Origin: Perognathus longimembris pacificus
Lineage: Eukaryota; Chordata; Mammalia; Rodentia; Heteromyidae
Length of the DNA stretch: 64,000 nucleotides
NCBI RefSeq assembly: GCF_023159225.1
Contig: NC_063166.1
Span: forward strand, 47,795,149 to 47,859,148
Direction: 5' to 3'
The position numbers and the translations under genes are program-made. Shown one piece after another: positions 33,873 to 44,345 of this stretch; the first letter of the stretch is position 1, and the number at the start of each line of letters is the position of its first letter. Below the pieces are notes generated by a model that saw nothing but the letters and a program-made list of their open reading frames with translations, had not been told where the DNA came from and did no database searches.

Positions 33873-35203
33873 CTAATTATTCCCTATGAGGGAGACCATA
33901 GCGTCCATGTTTCTTTGGGTCTGGCTCACTTCACTTAGTATAATTTTTTCCAAGTCTTTCCATTTCCTTACAAATGGGGCAATGTCATTCTTTCTGATAG
34001 AGGCATAAAATTCCATTGTGTATATGTACCATATTTTCCTGATCCATTCATCTACTGAGGGACATCTGGGTTGGTTCCAAATTCTAGCTATGACAAATTG
34101 TGCTGTGATGAACATTGTTGTGCTGGTGGCTTTAGTGTGTTCTTGTTTGTGGTCTTTTAGGTAGATGCCCAAAAGTGGGGCTGCTGGTTCATAGGGGAGC
34201 TCTATGCTTAGCCTTCTGAGGAACCTCCATACCGCTTTCCAGAGTGGCTGAAACAGTTTACATTCCAAACAACAATGAAGTAGGGTTTCCTTTTGACCAC
34301 ATCCCTTCCAACATTTGTCATTGTTAGTTTTCTTGATATAGGACATTCTTACTAGGGTGAGATGGAATCTCAATGTTGTTTTGATTTGCATTTCTTTTAT
34401 GGCCAGTGATGTAGAGCACTTTTTTATATGTCTCTTGGCCATTCTCATTTCCTCATCAGAGAAGTTTCTTTTTAAATCTTAAGCCCACTTTTTGAGGGGG
34501 CTATTGGTTCTTTGTTTGTGGTTTTGTTTTGGAGAAATGTAATTTTTTTAGTTCTGCATATATTTTAGGTATGAGGCCCTTGTCTGTTGTATGGCCGGTA
34601 AAGATCTTTTCCCAATCTGTGGGCTTTCTGTTTATCTTGCGAGCTACGTCCTTTGCCCTGCAGAAGCTCTGCAGTTTGATGCAGTCCCATTTGTCCATCC
34701 TTTCTTTGATTTGTCGCATTTCTGGGTCTTTGTCAAGGAAGTTCCGTCCTGTGCCAAGGAGCCCAAGTGTTTCTTCTACTCCTTCCTTTAGTGTTTCAGG
34801 GTATCTGTTTTGATTTCGAGGTCTTTGATCCATTTGTAATTGATTTTGGTGCAGGGTGATATATAAGGATCTAGTTTTAGTTTGTTGCATGTGTTGAACC
34901 AGTTTTGCCAGCACCGTTTGTTAAAGAGGCTGTCTTCCATCCTATTTTTTTAGCTCCTTTATCAAAGATTAAGTAGGCATAGTTCTGTGGGTTCATTTCT
35001 GGGTCTTCAGTTCTGTTCCATTGGTCTTCAGGCCTGTTCCGGTGCCAATACCAAGCTGTTTTTATTACTATAGCTTTATAATACAGCTTCAAGTTGGGTA
35101 TTGTAATTCCTCCAGCACTGTTCTTTCTGCTTAGGATTGTTTTTGCTATTCTGGGTCTTTTATTGTTCCATATAAATTTCTGGATTGCTTCCTCTATTTC
35201 ATT
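33873..35203 (-). pseudogene. L1 ORF2 remnant: C-terminal part
   Basis: Continuation of the same ORF2 after the nested insertion, in three frame blocks (about 35092-34940, 34914-34501, 34448-33873). It includes the Cys-His knuckle region ([18 protein letters not shown]) and ends ...[12 protein letters not shown] frameshift near 34930 and stops near 34500 and 34480 separate the blocks. It is therefore an inactive fossil, older than the nested copy. Confidence 0.92.
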
Positions 35204-35218
35204 AAAAAATGGTGTTGG

Positions 35219-36816
35219 CCAGCAATAGACAAACAGAAAAGGAAATTATGGAAACAATTCCATTTACAGTAGCCAAAAAAAGAATAAAGTACCTAGGGAT
35301 CAACTTAACCAAGGACGTGACGGACCTATTCAATGAAAACTCCAAAAATCTAATAAGGGAAATCAAAGAAGACACAAGGAGATGGAAAGACCTCCCATGC
35401 TCATGGGTAGGCAGAATCAATATAGTGAAAATGGCCATATTGCCCAAATTGTTATACAAATTCAATGCAATACCTATCAAAATCCCAGCCACATTCTTCA
35501 CTGAAATAGAGAAACCAATCCATAAATTCATATGGAACAGCAAAAAACCTAGAATAGCCAAAGCAATTCTAGGCAAAAAAAGCAATGCAGGAGGTATCAC
35601 AATACCTGACTTCAAGATCTACTACAAGGCCATCATAACAAAAACAGCATGGTATTGGTATAAAAACAGATCGGAAGACCAATGGATTAGAACTGAAGAC
35701 CCAGAAATAAAACCGCACTCTTACAGCCAACTGATATTCGACAAAGGAGCTAAAGATATACAATGGAATAAACATAGCCTCTTCAACTACTGGTGCTGGG
35801 AGAACTGGGCAGCCATATGCAGAAAACTCAAAGTAGACCCAAGCCTATCACCATGCACCAAGATCAACTCAAAATGGATCAAGGACCTCAACATCAGACC
35901 TGAATCCTTGAAACTACTGAAGGACAGAGTAGGAAAGACACTAGAACTTACAGGCACAGGAAGGAACTTCCTGAATAGAGTCCCAGGGGCACAACAAATA
36001 GGAGAAAGACTCGACAAATGGGACTACTACAAATTAAAAAGTTTCTGCACAGCTAAGGACATAGCCCCCAAAATAGAAAGACAGCCAACGATATGGGAAA
36101 GGATATTTACCAGCACAGCAACAGACAAAGGCCTGATATCGGTCATCTACAGAGAACTCAAAAAACTAAGCCACTCCAAGCCCAATAAACCTATTAGGAA
36201 ATGGGCAAAAGAGCTAAAGAGAGACTTCACAAGAGAAGATATAAAAATGGCAAAGAAACATATGAGGAAATGCTTAACATCCCTGCTAGTAAAGGAAATG
36301 CAAATAAAAACAACCCTGAGATACCACCTCACCCCAGTTAGAATGGCCTATACTCTGAACTCAGGAAACAACAAATGCTGGAGGGGCTGTGGGGAAAGAG
36401 GAACCCTTCTCCATTGTTGGTGGGAGTGCAAATTAGTACAACCACTTTGGAGAACAGTATGGAGGTTTCTCAAAAAGCTCAATATAGACCTACCCTATGA
36501 CCCAGCCATACCACTCCTAGGCATCTATCCTAAACAGCAAAATCCAAGATATCAAAAAGGCATTTGTACTACCATGTTTATCGCGGCACAATTCACAATA
36601 GCTAAAATATGGAAACAACCCAGATGCCCCTCCACAGACGAATGGATCAAAAAAATATGGTACTTATACACAATGGAATACTACATAGCGATTAGGAATG
36701 GTGAAATATTGTTATTTGCAGGGAAATGGTCGGAACTCGAACAAATAATGTTGATTGAGACAAGCCTAGAACACAGAAAACAAAGGGGCATGATCTCCCT
36801 GATATATGACTGTTAA
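35219..36816 (+). pseudogene. L1 ORF2 C-terminal half, frame still open
   Basis: About 530 codons of ORF2, from just after the reverse-transcriptase core to the natural C-terminus, are open without a stop or frameshift. They include the region [20 protein letters not shown], a Cys-X3-Cys-X7-His-X4-Cys knuckle ([18 protein letters not shown]) and a C-terminus ending ...[10 protein letters not shown]. The endonuclease and RT core are missing, so no active protein is expected. The open frame implies recent insertion. The C-terminus differs clearly from the - strand L1 copies (...SLIGNN), so it belongs to another L1 lineage. Confidence 0.94.
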
Positions 36817-37028
36817 CAAAGGGAGACGGAGAGACAGTAGAGACCAAGTCTGTGAATACTGTATATGTTCTTGATACATTGTATATTGCATATATGTCAA
36901 CCTGACCTAGACAAGGGATAGAAAAACAGGTTGTAAGATATCATAAGAAATGTACACACTGCCCTACTATGTAACTGCACCCTCTTTGCACAACACCTTG
37001 TAAAAAAATTTATGTCCAATTAATAAAA
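35219..37028 (+). mobile_element. Younger L1 (1.8 kb, 5'-truncated) nested in opposite orientation
   Basis: A 5'-truncated L1 in + orientation, with 3' UTR (36817-37021), AATAAA at 37022-37027 and a short A tail. The target-site duplication aaaaaatggtgttgg occurs at 35204-35218 and 37029-37043. The insertion site tt|aaaaaa matches the L1 endonuclease preference (TTTT/AA on the other strand). Confidence 0.96.
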
Positions 37029-37043
37029 AAAAAATGGTGTTGG

Positions 37044-38196
37044 GATATTAATGGGTATTGCATTGAATTTGTAGATAGCCTTTGGCATTATTGCCATTTT
37101 GATTATATTAATCTTCCCAATCCAGGAGCATGGGAGGTTTTTCCATTTCCTTAGTTCTGCCTTAATTTCGTTTTTCATGTTTTTAAAGTTCTCATCATAG
37201 AGGTCTTTCACTTCTTTGGTTAAGGTTATTCCTAGGTATTTTATGTTTTTTGAGGCTATTGCAAAAGGAGTTGCTTTCCTGATTTCAGCCTCAGCGTTCG
37301 GGTCATTAGCATATAGAAATGCCATTGATTTTTGAGCGTTTATTTTATATCCTGCAACTTTGCCAAAGTTTTGGATCAGCTCTAGTAGCTTGGGAGTAGA
37401 GTCTATGGGGTTCTTTAGATATAGGATCATGTCATCTGAGAAGAGAGAAAGTTTCACTTCATCTTTTCCTATTTGGATCCCCTTTATATTTTCTTCTTGC
37501 CTAGTTGTTCTGGCTAGGAATTCTAGTACTATGTTGAAGAGAAGGGGAGAGAGCGGACATACCTGTCTTGCTTCTGATTTTAAAGGGAATGGCTTTAGTT
37601 TTTCACCATTTAGAATTATGCTTGCTGTTGGTTTGTCATAGACTGCCTTTATTATATTCAGGAGTGTTCCCTGGAATCCCAGTTTTTCCAGGGCTTTTAG
37701 CATAAATGGGTGCTGGATTTTATCGAATGCCTTTTCCGCATCCAGAGATATAACCATGTGGTTCTTACCTTGCTTGATGTGGTGGATTACATTAATTGAC
37801 TTGCGTATATTGAACCAACTTTGCATCCCTGGGATGAATCCAGTTTGATCATGGTGTGTGATTTTTTTGATGACCTGTTGAAGTCGATTGGCCAGAATTT
37901 TGTTGAGAATTTTTGCATCTATGTTCATCAGGGGAAATCGGTTTATAGTTCTCTTTCCGTGATGAGACCTTGCCTGGTTTTGGGATGAGGGTTACACTGG
38001 CTTCATAGAATGTTTCTGGTAGCGAACTTCCTCTTTCAATTTTATTGAAGAGTTTGAGAAATATTGGTGTGAGTTCTGTTTTGAAGGCCTTGTAGAATTC
38101 TGCTGTGAATCCATCTGGACCTGGGCTTTTCTTGGATGGGAGATCACTTATTTTTGTTTCTATTTCAATGCTGGATATGGGTCTGTTCAGAAGGTT
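37044..38196 (-). pseudogene. L1 ORF2 remnant: reverse-transcriptase part
   Basis: The - strand encodes the RT core: about 295 codons are open (37044-37928), beginning [20 protein letters not shown] and containing [15 protein letters not shown] and the catalytic-loop region. Two signs of decay are visible: the invariant F-A-D-D loop reads F-S-D-D, and R-Q-G-C reads R-Q-V-C. A one-base insertion near 37933 shifts the frame from the upstream part (37940-38196). The ORF2 5' part is missing, so the element cannot mobilise itself. Continuity to 35203 is broken by the nested L1. Confidence 0.93.
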
Positions 38197-38224
38197 TCAT
38201 TGATTTTTTTTAAAACACTTTCAG

Positions 38225-38290
38225 TTGAGTAGTGTGTGTGTGTGTGTACGTGTGCATGCACACATGCGCACACTGCATGCAAGTGCATGC
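38225..38290. repeat. (TG)n and alternating purine-pyrimidine stretch
   Basis: gtgtgtgtgtgtgtacgtgt followed by gcatgcacacatgcgcacac; a Z-DNA-like alternation. Confidence 0.75.
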
Positions 38291-38730
38291 TAGTACTAAG
38301 GCTGGGTACTGTCCCTAACTTTTTTTTTTTAATTTTTTGTTGGCTTCTGGGCTTGAACTCAGGGCCTGGGTGTTGTCCCTGAGCCTCTTTTGTGCTCAAG
38401 GCTAGTGCTTTACCACTTCAAGCCACGGCTCCACTTCCAGTTTTTGAGTGGTTAATCGGAGATAAGAATCTCACAGGGACTTTTCTGCCCAGGCTGGCTT
38501 TGAGCCACAATCCTCAGATCTCAGCCTCCCAAGTAGCTAAGATTACAGGTGTGAACCACTGACACCTGGCTGTCCCTGAAATTTTTTGTTCAATGCTAGT
38601 GCTCTACCACTTGAGCCATAGCTGCACTTCCAGCTTTTGGGTGGGTAACCAAAGATAAGAATCTCATTGAATTCCTGCCTGGGTTGGCTTTAACTTTGAT
38701 CCTCAAATTTCCTCCTGAGTATAGCTAAAA
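38291..38730 (-). mobile_element. B1-dID dimeric SINE split by a second B1-dID
   Basis: ggctgggtactgtccctaac before and tgtccctgaaattttttgtt after the nested SINE. The near-duplicate ctgtccct marks the insertion site within the ID-like half. Confidence 0.82.
38325..38570 (-). mobile_element. B1-dID dimeric SINE nested in a B1-dID
   Basis: Complete antisense copy from a T run through ttctgggcttgaactcaggg to tgaaccactgacacctggc. Confidence 0.88.
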
Positions 38731-38736
38731 GAGTAT

Positions 38737-38818
38737 TTTTTTATTAATGGTTCTGAGGATCAAATCCAGAGCCTCATGTATGATAGGCAAGCACTCTACT
38801 ACAGAGATGCAATTCTTT
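38737..38818 (-). mobile_element. ID element
   Basis: gttctgaggatcaaatccag, tgataggcaagcactctac. Confidence 0.7.
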
Positions 38819-39392
38819 TGGTAGTTTTGTCTAATACCCTTTTTTTTTTTTTTTTCCGATGATAGTGGTTTTGTTGTACTCTGGTTAATTGGTACAGCTT
38901 TAAAGCTCTGCCAAATTAATCAAGGATTATACAAATGCATTGTGGTTAAGATACCATCAATTTTAGGTCCATTTTTCCCACAGCTATAATCATGAATGTA
39001 ATGGCAATGAGATTCTTCTATATAACATTTTCATAACGTGTTTTGACATTGTTTTATCAGACCTTGTTGCTACTCACTTTACTCAAGTAATCTTTGCACA
39101 GAAGAAAGATAGCATGGCAAATAATTGATTGGGATGAAGATTCATGTGCAAACTGTAACTGAGCCATGCTAGCAAATTGAGGGACAAAAGTTAGAGGAAG
39201 CATCTAGGAAGCTAAGCACTGTAATCCACTGCTTCACATTCCAGATATAAAAACACAACAATGCACATGTGCAAACATGAGTGTAATTGAGTGAGACTGA
39301 ATTTTTGACATAAGATATATATAATACATATACTCTAATACCTTTTTTAAGGATACCTTTTATTACATTTTTTCTAACAGTGAGTGACTTTT
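38819..39392. other. Unassigned AT-rich intronic sequence
   Basis: Nothing recognised; a T run at 38838-38855. Confidence 0.5.
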
Positions 39393-39409
39393 CATCATAC
39401 ATGCTTTTT

Positions 39410-39627
39410 TTTTGTTTTTTTTTTGTTTTTTTTTTGGCCAGTCCTGGGCCTTGGACTCAGGGCTTGAGCACCGTCCCAGGCTTCTTCCCGCTCAAGGCTA
39501 GCACTCTGCCACTTGAGCCACAGCGCCGCTTCTGGCCGTTTTCTGTATATGTGGTGCTGGGGAATCGAACCTAGGGCCTCGTGTATCCGAGGCAGGCACT
39601 CTTGCCACTAGGCCATATCCCCAGCCC
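39410..39627 (-). mobile_element. ID dimer SINE (young)
   Basis: Antisense complete copy with an interrupted T tail; flanked by catcatacatgcttttt (39393-39409, 39628-39644). Confidence 0.95.
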
Positions 39628-39732
39628 CATCATACATGCTTTTTAAACAAAATTATCTTTATCAAAATTTCATTAGCTTAACAAAGAATAGTGTTCATTG
39701 AAAACAAAAATACCTCGTCTCTGATTATCTGA

Positions 39733-39929
39733 TTTTTTTTTTCCTTATCCCAGTCCTGGGGCTTGAACTCTGGGCACTGTCCCTGAGCTCCTTTTGCTCA
39801 AGGCTACCACTCTACCACTTGAGCCACAGTGCCACTTCTGGCCTTTTCTGTGTATGTGGCACTGTGGAATTGAACCCCGGGCTTTATGCATGCCAGGCAA
39901 ACACTCTACCACTAAGCCACATTCCCAGC
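39733..39929 (-). mobile_element. ID dimer SINE
   Basis: cccagtcctggggcttgaac to ccacattcccagc. Confidence 0.9.
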
Positions 39930-40007
39930 TTATTTATTTGACTGTTGGAACCCTGATTTTCTGATATGCATGTACCTTTTTCTCTTGCATGTTGTTTGTT
40001 TTCTTTT

Positions 40008-40310
40008 TCCTTTTGGCACTACTTGGGTCCTTGGGTCCTTGCTTGCTAGGTTAGCACTCTCCCACTTGAATCATGACTCTAGCTTTTTGTTATTTTGCTG
40101 GTTATTTTCTCTTTTAAAAATGCTTTTTATTATCATGAGGTAGTTAAGGGGTCACCATTCAACAAGTCCGTTGATAGAACAATGCTTCTTCATAGATACT
40201 ACCCCATCATTTCCCTCATTGCTGGTTATATCTCAGATAGGGTCTCTCAAACTTAATCTGCATTGGCTGGTATCTTGAGCTTGGCTCCTTCCACTCTCAG
40301 CCTCCCATCT
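40008..40310 (-). mobile_element. ID/B1-like SINE, split by an L1 stub
   Basis: ID-like part (gctaggttagcactctccc) before and a B1 arm (agggtctctcaaacttaatc, cagcctccc) after the L1 stub. Confidence 0.6.
40106..40218 (-). mobile_element. L1 3' end stub (113 bp, older type)
   Basis: ttttattatcatgaggtagt and caccattcaacaagtccg resemble an L1 3' UTR; flanked by ttgctggttat at 40095-40105 and 40219-40229. Confidence 0.7.
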
Positions 40311-40331
40311 GTATGCCTTCTGCTGCTGCTG

Positions 40332-40567
40332 CTTTTTTTTATGCCTGTCTTGGGGCTTGAATTCAGGGCCTGGGCACTGCCCTTGAACTTTTTAACCTCA
40401 ATTCTAGTGCTCTACCACTTGAGCTAAAGCTTTACTGATGGTGGTTTTTTATGGTTAACTTGAGATCAGAGTCTCATGGACTTGGCCTGGATGGCTTTGA
40501 GCTGTAACCTTCAGATTTCAGCCTCCTGAGTAGCTCAGATAACAGGTGTGAGCTACCCCTGCCCAGC
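40332..40567 (-). mobile_element. B1-dID dimeric SINE
   Basis: T run, gtcttggggcttgaattcag, ID-like half, B1 half; flanked by catctgtatg copies near 40306 and 40567. Confidence 0.88.
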
Positions 40568-40899
40568 ATCTGTATGTCTTTTAAAGAGCTTTCAAATTTG
40601 TTGGAGAACTTTATTCTTGACTATAGCAGTGATTGAAATGGAAAAGAAAATGAAGCTTTATTATGGGAATCTGTATTTAACATATAAACATTAAAATGTT
40701 CATATCAAGAGATGCCAAGATCTAGAAAATATGTCATATATAGAAAAAAAAAAATCTCCCAGAATGAAGGAGAAAGAAACATGCTCCAAAGTTCATTATG
40801 GTCCCAGGAAAAGAAGAGTGCCAAGGAGAACACTGCTGCAAACACTGAGCTGGCTGTAGTGGCTGTCAACGCTGCTTCCTTCACTATAAGACACTTGAA
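40568..40899. other. Unassigned intronic sequence
   Basis: Nothing recognised. Confidence 0.5.
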
Positions 40900-40913
40900 G
40901 AACTTAATCATTT

Positions 40914-41122
40914 TTTTTTTTTTTTTTTTTGGGCAGTCCTGGGCCTTGGACTCAGGGCCTGAGCACTGTCCCTGGCTTCTTTTTGCTCAAGGCTAGCACT
41001 CTGCCACTTGAGCCACAGCGCCACTTCTGGCCGTTTTTTATATATGTGGTGCTGGGGAATCGAACCCAGGTCTTCATGTATACAAGTCAAGCACTCTTGC
41101 CACTAGGCCATATTCCCAGCCT
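40914..41122 (-). mobile_element. ID dimer SINE (young)
   Basis: Antisense complete copy with a 20-base T tail; flanked by gaacttaatcattt (40900-40913, 41123-41136). Confidence 0.95.
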
Positions 41123-41271
41123 GAACTTAATCATTTATAAGACCACTTGATAAAAATATCAATATAAAACTTCTAGTACCTAGACTCAAGCTTTAAAAAG
41201 TTAATCATTTTCTCTTTCTGGGTCTGTGGATTTCATAGTGCAGTTACTTTGCTTCCCTCTAAAAGCACTAA

Positions 41272-41392
41272 ACCAGCCTGGCACAACGATGTAGTCCCAG
41301 CTGCTTGAGAAGCTGAGGTGGGAGGAGCATATAAACCTAGGAGTTTGAAGCCAGTTTAGTTAATGTGGAAAGGCCATGTCAAAGTAAGATCA
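41272..41392 (+). mobile_element. B1-like SINE
   Basis: gtagtcccagctgcttgaga, gctgaggtgggaggagcat, ggagtttgaagccag. Confidence 0.75.
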
Positions 41393-41419
41393 CTAAACTG
41401 CCATTCTTGTGTTGTCCTC

Positions 41420-41860
41420 ATTGCAACCACTATTCCTTACCATCTCCATCTGCCTTTTCCAGAATGTCATCTAATTGGAATCAGACAGTATGTAACCTTT
41501 TCATATTTATTTGTTCACTTAGCAATATGCCAGAGTTCTTCCATGTTTTCTCTTTGGATTGATAGTAAATTAATCTTTAGCACTAAATAATATTCCCATG
41601 TTTGGATGTACCCCAGTATACCATCATCCACCTACTGCAGGACATTTTAGTTGCTTCCCATGTTTTGACAAACCCTCAAGTTGCCGTAAACATCTGTGTG
41701 CTGATTTTTTTGTAAACATGAGTTTTCAGTTCATCTGGGCAAATACCAAAAAGCCCATTGGCTGGATTGTATGGGAAGAGTATGACTGAACTGTCTTCCA
41801 AAGTGGCCGCACCATTCTCCACTCCCACCCCATCTTCATTGGCATTTTGCATTAATTTAT
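41420..41860 (-). mobile_element. Ancient L1 3' region
   Basis: Antisense L1 words in order: atttatttgttcacttagca, ccatgtttggatgtacccca, catttgg-like gcttcccatgttttgaca, ttggctggattgtatgggaa and ccattctccactcccacc. Confidence 0.72.
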
Positions 41861-42180
41861 TTTTACTAGTACGTGGTCGTTGTACAGGCAGGAAGTACTA
41901 TTTAATGCATCTTCATAATTGCACATGGGAATATTTAGTGCTATGGATTAATTAGCTCTCAAGCCATGTTTATTGAGGTATTCCTGCACATGAATACAGT
42001 GTGTCCCAATCACGCTAACCCCCTCTATCACTGTCCCTTACCCTCTTCCCCACTTTGTAAAACAATTTCCACAGGGTTCATATATGCACATAATTTACTT
42101 GGACCACATGAATCCTCATTTACCCTCCTTGTTAGTCCATTCCCTTTTGCTTGTACCCTCCCCATAACTAGAGTTTGTTT
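41861..42180. other. Probable further old L1 sequence
   Basis: catgtttattgaggtattcc resembles the antisense start of old L1 3' ends; the rest is unassigned. Confidence 0.4.
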
Positions 42181-42192
42181 TGCTTCCCCACA

Positions 42193-42395
42193 TTTTTTTT
42201 TTTTTTCCAGTCCTGGGGCTTGGACTCAGGGCCTGGGCACTGTCGCTGAGCTGCTTTTGCTCAAGGCTAGCACTCTACCACTTTGAGTCACGGTGCTACT
42301 TCTGGCTTTTTTTGTGTATATGGTACAGAGGAATCGAACCCACGGCTTCATGCATGCTAGGCAAGCACTCTTTTACTAAGCTACATTCCCAGCCT
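42193..42395 (-). mobile_element. ID dimer SINE
   Basis: T run, cagtcctggggcttggactc to cattcccagcc. Confidence 0.92.
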
Positions 42396-42409
42396 CTCCA
42401 CATTGAAAA

Positions 42410-42470
42410 GAGGGGGGAGGGTACCTGGGTTTGAACTCAGAGCTTGTTGGACTTGTTTGCCAGCTCATCT
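42410..42470 (-). mobile_element. ID fragment
   Basis: acctgggtttgaactcagag and downstream diverged ID-like bases. Confidence 0.5.
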
Positions 42471-42671
42471 GGCTCTGACATCTTAGCAATTTAGTTTGCA
42501 CTTGTCTGGCCGTTTACAGTACCGAACGCCTTTTCCAGTGCTTGCTTATTTACCATCTAGGTACTTTTTAAAAATAAAAAGTCTGTTCATGTTCTTAGCA
42601 CTTCATATTAATCAGCTGGCTTATTTTCTTACTGTCATGTTTTAAGTGTTTTTAAATATACATATGGTATG

Positions 42672-42810
42672 CTCTTACCGTGGTTTGAACTTGAACTTAG
42701 GGCCTCACCCTCTTACTTGGCTTTTCTGCTCAAATCTGGCTTTGTATTGCAATCCTTAAATCTTCACCTCTTGTAGCTAGGATTACAGGTGTGAGCCACT
42801 GGCTCCCAGC
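42672..42810 (-). mobile_element. B1-dID with internal deletion
   Basis: tggtttgaacttgaacttag joins directly to gctttgtattgcaatcctta and a B1 end gtgagccactggctcccagc. Confidence 0.78.
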
Positions 42811-42939
42811 AAGAATTTTATATTTTGATAATTCTGTTACAGCTTGTATTTTTGTAAATATTTTCTCCTAGTTAGTGTAAGAATAGTCTTACTCTTTTAG
42901 TGTTGCTTTTCACTGAGTTGTTCACTGAGCTGGTTTGTA

Positions 42940-42944
<5 letters not shown>

Positions 42945-42974
<30 letters not shown>
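42945..42974. repeat. (GT)15 microsatellite
   Basis: Pure GT run. Confidence 0.95.
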
Positions 42975-42976
<2 letters not shown>

Positions 42977-43029
42977 ACGCCATACTTTTTATTTTGGATG
43001 GTTGTTAATTATTGACTGAATTTGTGTAA

Positions 43030-43900
43030 TAGAAATAGGACTGTTTAGGTTGTCTGCTGCTGTGCTTGCATGATTTTGGCAGATTGAGTCAAGGAATTGG
43101 CCCACTTCATCTAGAATTATCACATCATGAGCAGAGTTGTTTGTAATATTTGTTTGCTATCCTTTAATGTCCACATGCTCTATAATGAAATCTTCTTTAT
43201 TTCTGATATTAATTTCTGTCCTCTTTTTTTTCTCTTAGCATGACTAGAGGATTGTAAATTGTACTGGTCTTTTCAAAGAAAAAACTTGGGTTTCATTGAC
43301 TTTTCATTGCTGAATTTCTCTTTTCAATCCCATAAATTTCTGCTCCAATTTTATTACATTTTTGTAGCTTTGAATTTAACTTATTTTTTCTAGATTCTTA
43401 AATAATTGTAAATTTCTCTATAACTACTGGTTTCATTGAATTCCACAGTAAGTTGTCTTTTCACTTTCATTCAAAGTAAGTCTCTTAAGACTCCTTCTTT
43501 GACCTGTGCATTATTTTTTAGTAGTTTGTTGGTTTTCCAAGTATTCTGGGATTTTTTCCCAGCTGTTTCTACTAGTTTAATTTTTAGTTTAATTGTATTG
43601 TGATCTGAAAACAGACATTGAGATTTCTGTCCTTTTAAATTTCATAAACTATTCTATGACCCAGAATATGCCTTATCTTGGTGGATAGCCTATGTATAGT
43701 GGAGAAGCATATGTGTTCTGTTATTGAATGACATAGTCTGGAGTTGGGTTGATGGTGTTGGGTTCAAACCTGCCTTCTGGATTGTTCATTTCTAATGGAA
43801 GAGTTTTGAAGTCTTTATATTAGTGGATTCTCCCATTTCTTCTTAAAGACTTAACAGTTTTTGCCTCACTTATTTTGAACTTCTGTAAATAGGGTATTTA
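43030..43900 (-). mobile_element. Ancient L1 ORF2 (endonuclease to RT start)
   Basis: Antisense L1 words in order: ggtcttttcaaagaaaaaac, gggtttcattgacttttc, tttctgctccaattttatta, ttgtattgtgatctgaaaac, agaagcatatgtgttctg. Long stretch without an open frame. Confidence 0.75.
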
Positions 43901-44194
43901 GTGGTATGGGAGGTGTGGGGAGGGAGAGAAGCTTATCATGGTCCTATGATTGGGTCTGAGGTCTTCCTTACTGCATCTGTGGACTGTTGTGATCTTTATG
44001 TATGCTTTAGGAGCTCAGCCACCACACATGGGTCAGTCAGAATAGATATAACTGCCACAGATGTTCATTTTCTTTCCCCCTATCATTAAGCTCTGATAAA
44101 ACCTAGTCCAGGGCAGCCTCAGGAAAAAATAGTTTCTCCTGAGGGTTGGTCTTGTTATGAAGACTAGAGTGCTTTGATTTAATTACAAATGGTT
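43901..44194. other. Unassigned intronic sequence
   Basis: Nothing recognised. Confidence 0.5.
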
Positions 44195-44345
44195 CCTCTG
44201 GCAGGAAAATAAGTAAAACTTTTCTTTCCAGTTAACTACCAGAAGCTGAAAGTGGAACTGTGGCTCAAGTGGTAAATTGTTAGCCTTGAGCAAAAATCTC
44301 AGGGACAGCAACCAGGCTTCTAGCTCCAGACCCATACAACAAAAC
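44195..44345 (+). mobile_element. B1-dID fragment (3' part)
   Basis: gcaggaaaat, linker ccagttaactaccagaagct, ID-like half tggctcaagtggtaaattgt. Confidence 0.8.

Larger units (their letters stand above)
33375..38196 (-). mobile_element. L1 (about 3.0 kb, 5'-truncated), split by another L1
   Basis: A - strand L1 runs from within the reverse-transcriptase region (38196) to its A tail (T run near 33375). It is interrupted by a + strand L1 at 35219-37028 with a 15-bp duplication. The whole is flanked by a duplication beginning tcattgatttttttt at 33360-33374 and 38197-38211. The 3' UTR carries a G-rich tract. Confidence 0.95.

Noticed and set aside
35209..36816. 535-codon open frame that might be taken as a host gene
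   Set aside because: It is the C-terminal half of L1 ORF2, with L1 3' UTR, A tail and target-site duplication.
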